Program-made: the position numbers and the translations under genes
The notes under the pieces: model-generated
The model's input: the letters and a program-made list of their open reading frames with translations, nothing else
Told to the model about the DNA's origin: nothing
Database searches by the model: none
Shown here: in pieces, positions 36,382 through 44,062 of the stretch
Numbering within the stretch: position 1 is the first letter of the stretch
Layout: each line of letters begins with the position of its first letter
From: Treponema sp.
GTDB taxonomy: Bacteria; Spirochaetota; Spirochaetia; Treponematales; Treponemataceae
DNA: 54,970 nucleotides
Direction: 5' to 3'
Assembly: GCA_017550685.1 (NCBI GenBank)
Contig: JAFZOJ010000116.1
Coordinates: 1-54,970 of the forward strand

Positions 36382-37203
36382 ATGATAGAACCAGGTAAAC
36401 TTTTTCAGCTGGAAGGCGGTCAAAAAAGACGCAAGCTCGCCCTTACTTTTGGTGCCCTTGAACGCGATATTCTTGGTATTGCCGAAAAAGGCACCGAATA
36501 CAATTTTACAACTATTCCAAGGCCTCAATACATCAAAGAAATAACAAAACTTTTGCTCAAGGACCCCAAGCTGCCACCGGAAGCAGCCGCAGAACTGACC
36601 CGCCTTATAGAGGCTGAACCTCTGGACGAACTGCGCCTTTGTAACTGTGCGCGTAATCATCTTCTGGCAATTATAGGAACTTTTCCTGCAGAGTGGGACC
36701 TTGTAATTGCACCGCATGCTGCTCCTTCTAACCCGGACGGAACCATTAAACAGAGGGATTTTTTTCCGGGCGTTGCAGTTTATGCCGAAGATATTCGTTC
36801 GCCTTTTAATATTGGTTCCATTTTCCGCACTGCCGAAGCCATGGGAGCAGAAAAGGTTTATATTTCGCCCTGCTGTGTAGACCCCGAGCAGCCACGTGCA
36901 GTAAGAAGCGGCATGGGTTGTATAGAAACTCTTGGCTGGACCCGTGCCAGTCTTGATGAACTACCGCAGGATGTTCCTGTTTTTGCACTGGAAACCGGCG
37001 GCACTGATATAAATGAATTTAAGTTTCCTAAGCAGGGAATCTGTATAATTGGTTCCGAAGAGCTTGGTGTAAGCCCCGAAGCACTTAAACGTGCAGACTA
37101 CGGCTGTGTAACAATTCCTATGAAAGGTTTAAAAGCGTCGCTTAATGTGGGTGTTGCGTTTGGAATTCTTATGCAGAAGTGGGTAGAAAGCCTTACAAAT
37201 TAG
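36382..37203 (+). CDS. SpoU/TrmH-family RNA methyltransferase
   Basis: 273 residues. Three SPOUT motifs are clear in the C-terminal 150: RSPFNIGSIFRTAEAMGAEK (1), CIIGSEELGVS (2) and VTIPMKGLKASLNVGVAFGI (3). The N-terminal 120 residues are helical and specific to this subgroup. It probably 2'-O-methylates a tRNA or rRNA ribose; the target is unknown. No good ribosome site; it may depend on the gene just upstream. Convergent with the HDOD gene, 4 bp between stops. Confidence 0.9.
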   Translation: MIEPGKLFQLEGGQKRRKLALTFGALERDILGIAEKGTEYNFTTIPRPQYIKEITKLLLKDPKLPPEAAAELTRLIEAEPLDELRLCNCARNHLLAIIGTFPAEWDLVIAPHAAPSNPDGTIKQRDFFPGVAVYAEDIRSPFNIGSIFRTAEAMGAEKVYISPCCVDPEQPRAVRSGMGCIETLGWTRASLDELPQDVPVFALETGGTDINEFKFPKQGICIIGSEELGVSPEALKRADYGCVTIPMKGLKASLNVGVAFGILMQKWVESLTN

Positions 37204-37207
37204 CTTC

Positions 37208-38674
37208 TTACTTTTTTAATTGTTTTACGATATAGTCCAGTTTTGCTTTTGAATCAATGTTAAAGAATTTGAGTACGTCTTTGTTTATCTGGTAAAAGTC
37301 TGTCTGCGAATTGTTATAGTACTGGAGAATGTCTGCCAGATAGATGATGTATACAAGCGGCTTAAACTGCTCGTCTGTAAACGAAGGGTTGTTATGGAAA
37401 AGGATGACCTGAGAAATTTTTTCTGGCAGTCCCCATTTTTGAACCAGCATATAGCAGCCGCGGCTATGACCAAAATCATTTATAAACAGTTCATAAAGGC
37501 GGCCCGACTCGTCCAGGGTAGAGGCAAGCTTTTTAACCTTATCCTTCTGCTCGTCTGATGCAGCCTTGAGGCACAGGCATTCAATATCGTGCAAAAGTCC
37601 ACAGATGTAAACTTCTTCTTTATCAACGGCGGCGTCCGAAAAATTCTGTGCAAGATTATAGGCGTAAAAGGCTACGTCTGATTCGTGCTTCCAGAACTGC
37701 TGGATTTCCTTTTGTTTTTTAATAAGCCTTAGCTTGCTGTTATCTTTGGAAAGCACCTGCAAAATCTTATCTCGTCCCAAAGCGTCAAAGGCCTGTGTAA
37801 TTTTAGAACAGCAGGCACCGTTTTCTGAAGCATCCTTAAGAATTATTGAAGTAAGGAAGGCATCGTTAGAAATATAATCTATAAGCGGCTGCGAGTCGTT
37901 CGGGTTCTTTTTGGCAATCTTGGCCAGCTCCTGCAGGGAATCTTCAAAAACAGGAACTACATCCAGGTCGCCCGCAAATTCTTCATAAAGCAGATCCATG
38001 TGCTTGTCAATTTCGGGACTGAGCGGAAGAAGAATCTGTGTAATGGTTTCTTTGTCTGTAGAAAAGATCTGGAAGTTATCCGAAGTCATACCGATTTTTT
38101 TGAGCATAAGTACCATGATGATGATACCAAGTCCGGCACCTTCGGTAAGGTCAATTACCTTGGACATAACCTGTTTAGGGTCTTCGTATTTTTTTGCCAT
38201 CTTAAGCTTTTCGTTGATTCGCTGCTGTTCAAAAATTGTAAGTATGGAATTGTTACGGATTTCGATTTTTACTCCGCTGTCGTAAAGCTGCAGGCAGAAC
38301 CTTACATAAAGTCCCTGTCGCTTTTGTTCCTTAAGGTAATGTTCAATATTATTAAGAGTGTCGTCCTTAAAGGTAACCATGCCCTGGTGGTAATCCATTT
38401 CGTTGTTTATATCCAGGTTTTGTTCCTTAAAGTAAACTCGTTTTGTATTGGCTTTTTTGGCATTGGTAAGAAGTTCGCTAAGGCAGAATACAAGATTATC
38501 GGACATGTGTTCCTGATGGCATTCAGAAAGGAATACCATGAGTACTTCCTGAATATACAGTTCCATTTCTCTTGGGAGTGTATAAGAAGTAACTTCTACA
38601 GGTGTATGAAGTTTTACAGCGAGTCTGATTTTCTCTCTATCCTTTTCGGTAATAAACTTTGTTCTAAAGTCCAT
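37208..38674 (-). CDS. HATPase-like and HDOD/HD fusion signalling protein
   Basis: 488 residues. The N-terminal part (about 50-220) resembles the GHKL ATPase of anti-sigma factors and kinases: CLSELLTNAKKANTKRVYF (N box) and EGAGLGIIIMVLMLKKI (G2 box). The C-terminal part (240-488) is an HDOD-type domain with CGLLHDIECLCL and GHSRGCYMLVQKWGLPEKI. No dimerisation/His helix and no membrane segment. It could couple ATP binding to a regulatory HDOD output; partners are unknown. AGAAGAG lies close to the ATG. It is divergent from the Cache-GGDEF gene. Confidence 0.75.
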   Translation of the reverse strand: MDFRTKFITEKDREKIRLAVKLHTPVEVTSYTLPREMELYIQEVLMVFLSECHQEHMSDNLVFCLSELLTNAKKANTKRVYFKEQNLDINNEMDYHQGMVTFKDDTLNNIEHYLKEQKRQGLYVRFCLQLYDSGVKIEIRNNSILTIFEQQRINEKLKMAKKYEDPKQVMSKVIDLTEGAGLGIIIMVLMLKKIGMTSDNFQIFSTDKETITQILLPLSPEIDKHMDLLYEEFAGDLDVVPVFEDSLQELAKIAKKNPNDSQPLIDYISNDAFLTSIILKDASENGACCSKITQAFDALGRDKILQVLSKDNSKLRLIKKQKEIQQFWKHESDVAFYAYNLAQNFSDAAVDKEEVYICGLLHDIECLCLKAASDEQKDKVKKLASTLDESGRLYELFINDFGHSRGCYMLVQKWGLPEKISQVILFHNNPSFTDEQFKPLVYIIYLADILQYYNNSQTDFYQINKDVLKFFNIDSKAKLDYIVKQLKK

Positions 38675-38749
38675 ACTCTTCTATTCTATTCTAAATTTTA
38701 AATAATGTAAAACGTTTTTCTTGTCTGTGTTCTCAAAAAAGAATTTCCA

Positions 38750-38758
38750 TGTTATAAT
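38750..38758 (+). promoter_or_regulatory. Extended -10 of the Cache-GGDEF gene, leaderless arrangement
   Basis: TGtTATAAT followed by seven T and then ATG at 38766. No ribosome site. Confidence 0.6.
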
Positions 38759-38765
38759 TTTTTTT

Positions 38766-40205
38766 ATGCGCAGGCATTTCCTTATATTATTAACATCGGC
38801 AATTCTTTTAATAAGTTTTGGAATTTCTACGGCAGTTACCTTAAGAACGATGGATAGACTCGTAAAAGAAAACAACCGCGAAAATTCTGTTATCTTTGCT
38901 AACGAAGTAGGAAATGCCGTAATGGATATTTTTTCTGAGGCTGTTGCTGTTTCCCGCGCAATGAACAATACTTTTCTTCAGTCGCTGCTGGCAGATGAAT
39001 ACAATCTTACACCCCAACAAAAAGATGAACTTATCAAAAAATACCTTATGGAAATAATAGATAAATTCGGGTATGCAACGGCTTTTCTGGCAGATGACAG
39101 AACCATGACCTACTATGCCGAAACCGGATTTACCAAAACAATAGATCCTTCTAACCCGGATGATGACTGGTATGTTCCGTTTAAGGAATCGGGCAAGCTG
39201 TACGAGCTTAATGTAGATAACGACCAGGCAAACAATAACCGCATGACAATTTACATCAACAGCAGAATGAAGGATTCGCACAATAATTTTATTGGAGTCT
39301 GCGGCGTTGGTGTTCCTATAAAGCTGGTTGTTCAGATGCTCCAGAATATGGAAATTCAGAACAGCATTTATATAAAGCTTGTTGCACCGGACGGCACTGT
39401 GCGTGTAGGAAGAACCGGTCAGATTGTAATGCAGCGTACGGAGCAGGAGCTTAAAGAAATTCTTAAGGATTATGTTTATTCTGAACCTTACATGTACAAT
39501 GTAAAGGATTCGGACGGATACACAATCATTAAGTATATTCCGGACTGCCAGTGGTTTGTTGTTATTGATTATGCCGGCGGAAAAACCTCTAACTTTTCTA
39601 CCGTTTTATTCAGAAACCTTTTGTTCTGTCTTATTATAACCATGGCGGTTCTTATTGTTATAAACTTTGTTCTGGACAGATTTACCAAAAATACAGAAAA
39701 ATTTGTTGAAGAAGCGCTTGTGGACCAGCTTACGGGCTTTAAAAACCGCAGGGCTTATCAGACTGAGCTTGAAAAACTTAACGAAAGCGGTATTGTTCCC
39801 AACCTTTGCGTTGCCTCCATGGATATAAACGGGCTTAAAGTAACGAACGATTCCTTTGGTCATATGGCGGGTGACGATTTGATTATGGGTTGCGCCCAGA
39901 TAATCAAGGAAATGTTTTCGGAAAACGGATGGAAGGTGTTCCGTACCGGTGGCGACGAATTTATTGCGATTATCAATCATCCTATAAAAGATATAGAAGT
40001 GCTTATTCAGGATTTTAAGACAAGGCAGCAGTATTTTGATCATGAACAGATAAAAGAGCTTTCTATTTCTGTTGGAATTGCACAGGGAAAAGACCATGCA
40101 GAAATTACACGCGCAGAAGATTTAATTAAGATTGCAGATAAGCGCATGTATTCTGACAAGGAAATTTACTATAGTGATGCAAGACACGAAAGGCGCAACA
40201 GATAG
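38766..40205 (+). CDS. Membrane diguanylate cyclase with periplasmic Cache sensor
   Basis: 479 residues. TM1 (5-27) and TM2 (about 281-303) enclose a periplasmic sensor of about 250 residues with dCache features (TIDPSNPDDDWYVPFKES, MTIYINSRMKD, GVCGVGVPI). The cytoplasmic GGDEF domain starts DQLTGFKNRRAY and has an intact TGGDEF loop (395-399). It should make c-di-GMP in response to an external small molecule. The start is ATG 38766; the frame is open further upstream, but that DNA is the promoter. Confidence 0.9.
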   Translation: MRRHFLILLTSAILLISFGISTAVTLRTMDRLVKENNRENSVIFANEVGNAVMDIFSEAVAVSRAMNNTFLQSLLADEYNLTPQQKDELIKKYLMEIIDKFGYATAFLADDRTMTYYAETGFTKTIDPSNPDDDWYVPFKESGKLYELNVDNDQANNNRMTIYINSRMKDSHNNFIGVCGVGVPIKLVVQMLQNMEIQNSIYIKLVAPDGTVRVGRTGQIVMQRTEQELKEILKDYVYSEPYMYNVKDSDGYTIIKYIPDCQWFVVIDYAGGKTSNFSTVLFRNLLFCLIITMAVLIVINFVLDRFTKNTEKFVEEALVDQLTGFKNRRAYQTELEKLNESGIVPNLCVASMDINGLKVTNDSFGHMAGDDLIMGCAQIIKEMFSENGWKVFRTGGDEFIAIINHPIKDIEVLIQDFKTRQQYFDHEQIKELSISVGIAQGKDHAEITRAEDLIKIADKRMYSDKEIYYSDARHERRNR

Positions 40206-40226
40206 GGGAGCTAGTGCCCTGCGCTT

Positions 40227-40892
40227 TTAGTTTGCTATTGAAACAAATGTTGTTCCCTGGATCTGGGCCAGCTTTTTGGTAAGGCCTGTTACATCAAGAG
40301 ATTCCGGGGCTTTTCCTGTAAAGATAAGGACAACCTTTTTAGACTCCGGTTCAAAGTGAGTATTCAAATCCAGAACAAAAACACCGGCCTCTTCCAAAAG
40401 CTTACGGATATAGGCTTCGTCAGGCCAGTTATCTTTGGCTTCTATTCTAAAGAGCTTGCGTTTGTCTGCAGGAAAGAGCTTTTTTTCCAGCTTGCCCACA
40501 ATGAGCAGCAGCATGATTGAAAATACAAGAACAATGCCTACCAGCACGTACATTTTTGCACCGCAGGCAACTCCAAGCGCTGCAGAAGTAAAGATTATTG
40601 CGGCAGAGGTAAGTCCGCGGATATTAAGGCCCTGGTTTACAATGGCACCGGCGCCCAGAAAGCCTATACCTGTAATGATGGCGGCGGCGATTCTGGTAGG
40701 GTCACCTTCGACAAGGGAGTTTTCGGCAATTGCAACAGAAGCAATGGTTAACAGACAGGAAGAAACACAGATAAGGGTAAGGGTTCGGATGCCTACAGTG
40801 TGCTGGCGTACCTTGCGTTCAATACCCAGGAAAAAACCGCAGGCAAAGCTTACTGCCAGACGGATTATGTAATCTATAAGAGTGCTGTCCAT
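40227..40892 (-). CDS. MgtC/SapB-family membrane protein
   Basis: 221 residues. The N-terminal half has four to five membrane segments with the MgtC signatures FFLGIERKVRQHTVGIRTLTL and RIAAAIITGIGFLGAGAI. The C-terminal 80 residues form a small cytoplasmic ACT-like domain. MgtC proteins help growth at low Mg2+ and modulate ATP synthase or K+ transport in some bacteria; the role here is unproven. It starts 20 bp after the hypothetical gene upstream, in the same transcript. GGGG lies just before the ATG. Confidence 0.88.
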   Translation of the reverse strand: MDSTLIDYIIRLAVSFACGFFLGIERKVRQHTVGIRTLTLICVSSCLLTIASVAIAENSLVEGDPTRIAAAIITGIGFLGAGAIVNQGLNIRGLTSAAIIFTSAALGVACGAKMYVLVGIVLVFSIMLLLIVGKLEKKLFPADKRKLFRIEAKDNWPDEAYIRKLLEEAGVFVLDLNTHFEPESKKVVLIFTGKAPESLDVTGLTKKLAQIQGTTFVSIAN

Positions 40893-40912
40893 AAAAACCC
40901 CGCTGATTTATA

Positions 40913-41641
40913 TTATTTGAATAATGAGAATCCGTTAGAAACCTTGCCGCCGGCTCTAATCCAGGTGCAGGCCTGCTTTACATTCTGATGGCTTTTAAAG
41001 CTTTCGATGGCCGAAATTGTTTCTTTGGTCCAGTTTGCAAGCTGCTTGTCGCTGTTGAACAGTTCGTTGGTCTGGTCACATTTTGCCAGAAGCACGGAAA
41101 GATACTGTTTGTCGGCTGTAAGGGTAGCAAAGTTTTCTGCAAGTGCAATAAATGCTTCCTGTGCAGAATTTACTATATTACTTGTAGGATGAATGTTTAC
41201 GTTTTTATTGCCCGAGCGCAGGTTTTCTACCTTGGAAGGGTAGGTTTTTGCCAGAAATACTACGGTAACAGGGTCTTTTCTCTGATCCAGGCGCAGCAAA
41301 AGCTCGTTTACAAAATACTGGTAGCCTGCAATCATTGTGTCTATTGCGGCGGAAACATCTTCGGTTCTGTCCAGTTCAAATTTCTGGGCATACCAGTACG
41401 AATCAAAATAAATTACAAACTGATTTAATTCTTCAAGCTTGGTTTCGGCTTTTATGAGCAGAGAACGAGATGAAATTGCCGAGGAACGGTTCCAGGTAGA
41501 GGCAAAAATGCCTTCTGCTTCGAAAGCGGAGGTTTCTCCTTCATCTTTTGCAACACTATAAACACGGCGTGTAGCAACAAACGATTCCGCAAAATCCAGG
41601 GAATCTGGTAAATCCTTACCAACAATCAATATATCTGCCAT
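40913..41641 (-). CDS. Hypothetical protein, possibly degenerate short-chain-dehydrogenase fold
   Basis: About 242 residues. The N-terminus MADILIVGKDLPDSLDFAESF and mid-region VVFLAKTYPS suggest a Rossmann-like alternation of strands and helices similar to SDR proteins, but neither the TGxxxGxG nucleotide loop nor the YxxxK catalytic pair is present. I do not recognise the family. Start at ATG 41641, six bases after TGgTATACT with no ribosome site; earlier codons lie in the promoter. It precedes the mgtC-like gene by 20 bp. Confidence 0.6.
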   Translation of the reverse strand: MADILIVGKDLPDSLDFAESFVATRRVYSVAKDEGETSAFEAEGIFASTWNRSSAISSRSLLIKAETKLEELNQFVIYFDSYWYAQKFELDRTEDVSAAIDTMIAGYQYFVNELLLRLDQRKDPVTVVFLAKTYPSKVENLRSGNKNVNIHPTSNIVNSAQEAFIALAENFATLTADKQYLSVLLAKCDQTNELFNSDKQLANWTKETISAIESFKSHQNVKQACTWIRAGGKVSNGFSLFK

Positions 41642-41647
41642 AAAAAA

Positions 41648-41656
41648 AGTATACCA
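41648..41656 (-). promoter_or_regulatory. Extended -10 of the hypothetical/mgtC transcript, leaderless arrangement
   Basis: TGgTATACT, then six T and ATG. The nine bases are identical to the lacZ -10. Confidence 0.55.
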
Positions 41657-41717
41657 CATATTTATACATCTGTCATGCTCAACTTGGACGGCTTATATGG
41701 GTAAAACCAAGTTATAG

Positions 41718-41747
41718 GTGACATTTTTATGCATACTGTGATATACT
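41718..41747 (+). promoter_or_regulatory. Promoter of the SDF-family symporter gene
   Basis: GTGACA (41718-41723), 18-bp spacer ending TGa, TATACT (41742-41747), then ATG after 8 bases. AAGG between them could act as a weak ribosome site. Confidence 0.5.
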
Positions 41748-41755
41748 TAAGGACT

Positions 41756-42985
41756 ATGAAAGTCTGGATAAAGTATTTAATTGGAATAGCTCTTGGTGTA
41801 CTTACAGCTGTTCTTTTTCCTGTAGATTCTGCTGCAGGATCTTCTACAGTTGCTTTTCTTACCGACCTGTTTGTGCGCTTTGGACGATATCTTGTTGTTC
41901 CAATTATTTTTTCTTCTGCAATTATTTCCATAAATAAATTAAGAACTTCTAAGCTTCTGCTTAAATCTACTGCATGGACTGCCGGCTTTATTGTAGTTTC
42001 TTCGCTCATGCTGGCGCTTGTAGGTCTTATTTCCATTCTGCTGGTTAAGCTTCCTCGTATTCCTATTACAAATGAACTTGCCGGCGAAATTATCGGAATA
42101 GATATTAAAGCTTTGGTGCTTTCGCTTTTCCCTGAGTCTGCATTTGCGGCTCTGCGCGAAGGTTCCTTCCTTCTGGTTTCTTTCCTTTTTGGTGCAATCA
42201 TCGGTTGGGAAAGTGCCAGCGACCTTACTGCCTTTAAGCCTGTTTTTGCGCTTGCAGATTCTTTGTCTCAGCTTTTCTATCATGTTTCGGTTTTCTTTAC
42301 AGAAATTATGTCTGTGTTCTCAATTGCAATTATGTGCAACTGGACCATTTCGTTCAGGGCCGCTTTTGCAACAGGAATTTATACTCCGCTCATTGTTATG
42401 CTCTTGTGCGACTTTATATTTATTGCGGCTGTTGTATATCCTGTAATCATAAGGTTTATGTGCCATGATCCGCGTCCGTACAGAGTTTTGTATGCAAGCC
42501 TTGCACCTATGATGCTTGCTTTTATAAGCGGAGATTCAAATCTTGTGCTGCCGGTTACAATCCGCCACGGAAAAGAGAGTCTTGGCATTAAGCGCCGTTC
42601 AAGCGGTTTTTCATATCCGTTGTTTTCAATTTTTGCCAGAGGCGGTTCGGCACTTGTTGCTATAATCAGCTTTATTATGATCTGGCGTTCTTATACAGCA
42701 CTTGCCATTCCTTTTGGAGATATTACCTGGCTGTTCTTTACTGCCTTTGGACTTTCGTTCCTGCTGGGAAATATTCCTTCGGGCGGAGCCTTTATTCTGC
42801 TTACAATTATCTGTACAACTTATGGCAAAGGTTTTGAAACAAGTTATTTACTGCTTCAGCCTGCTGCTGTTATAATGTGTTCATTCGCAACACTTTTAGA
42901 TACAGTAACTGCAATGTTTGGCAGTTATGTTGTTTCGGTAAAAACAAAGATGGTTGAACATCATACAATTCACCATTTTATTTAG
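41756..42985 (+). CDS. Dicarboxylate/amino acid:cation symporter (SDF/DAACS family)
   Basis: About 409 residues with eight or more membrane segments and two re-entrant regions. RFGRYLVVPIIFSSAI near the N-terminus, FISGDSNLVLPVTIRHGKESLG and GNIPSGGAFILLTIICTTYGKG near the C-terminus are the GltP/DctA-type blocks. It should import glutamate, aspartate, serine/threonine or C4-dicarboxylates with Na+ or H+. Starting at ATG 41756 gives the family-like N-terminus MKVWIKYLIGIALG. Confidence 0.9.
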   Translation: MKVWIKYLIGIALGVLTAVLFPVDSAAGSSTVAFLTDLFVRFGRYLVVPIIFSSAIISINKLRTSKLLLKSTAWTAGFIVVSSLMLALVGLISILLVKLPRIPITNELAGEIIGIDIKALVLSLFPESAFAALREGSFLLVSFLFGAIIGWESASDLTAFKPVFALADSLSQLFYHVSVFFTEIMSVFSIAIMCNWTISFRAAFATGIYTPLIVMLLCDFIFIAAVVYPVIIRFMCHDPRPYRVLYASLAPMMLAFISGDSNLVLPVTIRHGKESLGIKRRSSGFSYPLFSIFARGGSALVAIISFIMIWRSYTALAIPFGDITWLFFTAFGLSFLLGNIPSGGAFILLTIICTTYGKGFETSYLLLQPAAVIMCSFATLLDTVTAMFGSYVVSVKTKMVEHHTIHHFI

Positions 42986-43004
42986 TGTGGGAAAGGGGTA
43001 GAGC

Positions 43005-43976
43005 TTGGAAGTTCCAGTAAACGAAATTGTAACAGGTCGCAAATGTTTCTTTATATTGCCTGATCCGTCTCTTATGCCAATTCCTTTTCTGGAAGACTTT
43101 TTTGCCCTTGGTTTTGAATGTTACTATATTGGAAACGACGGCCGCGTTCCTGTTCAGAAAAAAATAGAAGCAATCCTCAAGCTCTTTAAGGACGTTATCT
43201 TTTTTATAAATGTAGATTATGAGCTTTCGGGTTTTCAGTGGCCGGAATATATTTATGAACTGATTCACAAACAAAAGGCAAACCCGGAACAGTTTGGAAT
43301 TACCTTCTTAAAGCGACAGAGTCATGTAGAAATAGAAACATTAAGAAGACTTTATTTTGAAGAACTTGGTCTTAAGCTTGGATATATTCAGCTTGAGTAT
43401 CAGAAAAAAAATAATCTGGGAATTGTAGCAAAGACTTTGTTTAATATTCAGGCTCAGGGACGACGCAAGACAATCCGTGCCCTTTGTTCTAGTGCCTGTA
43501 CTTACAAGCTTGATTACGAAAAGGAATCGTTCTCGGGCTCTTTGCAGGATATAAGTCTTTCGCATTTTAGTATTCTTGTAAAGGATGCTCCGCTCCCGAT
43601 TAAGCTTTACGAAAAAGTTCACGACATTCATTTTAATATTCGAGGTTCTTTCTTTCATACAGATGCTATTCTGGTAATGCAGAGACAGGTTGAAACGGCA
43701 AATCTTTATGTTTTTGCTTTTGTAACTCCTGCAGGCGCCAATGGTCTTGATGAACGAACAAAATCTCTGCTGGTTCCGGTTTTGTACAATATGATTTCGG
43801 CCAACTGCATGGGCCTTCTTGAAAAGCATTATCACGATGATGACGGTAAGAAAGAGAAGACAGAACAAGCTGAGACCGAAACTGCGACAGAAGCTCCGAT
43901 AGAAGCAAAAATATCAGCTGAGCAGGAAATGGACCCGGAAATAGCCGCTCTTGGCGAAGAAGAAAAAAAAGAATAA
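43005..43976 (+). CDS. PilZ-like c-di-GMP effector candidate
   Basis: 323 residues. Residues about 150-275 look like a PilZ domain: QGRRKTIRALCSSACTYKL (the RRxxxR arm) followed by GSLQDISLSHFSILV (D-x-S-x-x motif, with His where Gly is usual). The N-terminal 140 residues are receiver-like but have no clear phospho-site. The last 50 are Glu-rich and disordered. It probably reads c-di-GMP produced by the GGDEF proteins in this window (inference). TTG start with AAGGGG 8 bases upstream. Followed by two family B repeats and tex. Confidence 0.65.
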   Translation: MEVPVNEIVTGRKCFFILPDPSLMPIPFLEDFFALGFECYYIGNDGRVPVQKKIEAILKLFKDVIFFINVDYELSGFQWPEYIYELIHKQKANPEQFGITFLKRQSHVEIETLRRLYFEELGLKLGYIQLEYQKKNNLGIVAKTLFNIQAQGRRKTIRALCSSACTYKLDYEKESFSGSLQDISLSHFSILVKDAPLPIKLYEKVHDIHFNIRGSFFHTDAILVMQRQVETANLYVFAFVTPAGANGLDERTKSLLVPVLYNMISANCMGLLEKHYHDDDGKKEKTEQAETETATEAPIEAKISAEQEMDPEIAALGEEEKKE

Positions 43977-43979
43977 TCT

Positions 43980-44046
43980 GTCATGTTCGGGCTTGACCCG
44001 AACATCTGTTCTTAAGAAAGATTGTCGGGTCAAGCCCGACAATGAC
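43980..44046. repeat. Second pair of inverted family B palindromes
   Basis: 43980-44006 starts GTCATGTTCGGGCTTGACC; 44020-44046 starts GATTGTCGGGTCAAGCCC. They lie 13 bp apart and back to back between the PilZ-like gene and tex; the second ends 16 bases before the tex ATG. Confidence 0.9.
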
Positions 44047-44062
44047 ACAAAGGTGGGACATT

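Noticed and set aside
41642..41659. Earlier start of the 41641 hypothetical gene (MWYTFF)
   Set aside because: The bases are the TATACT promoter and the T run before the true ATG.
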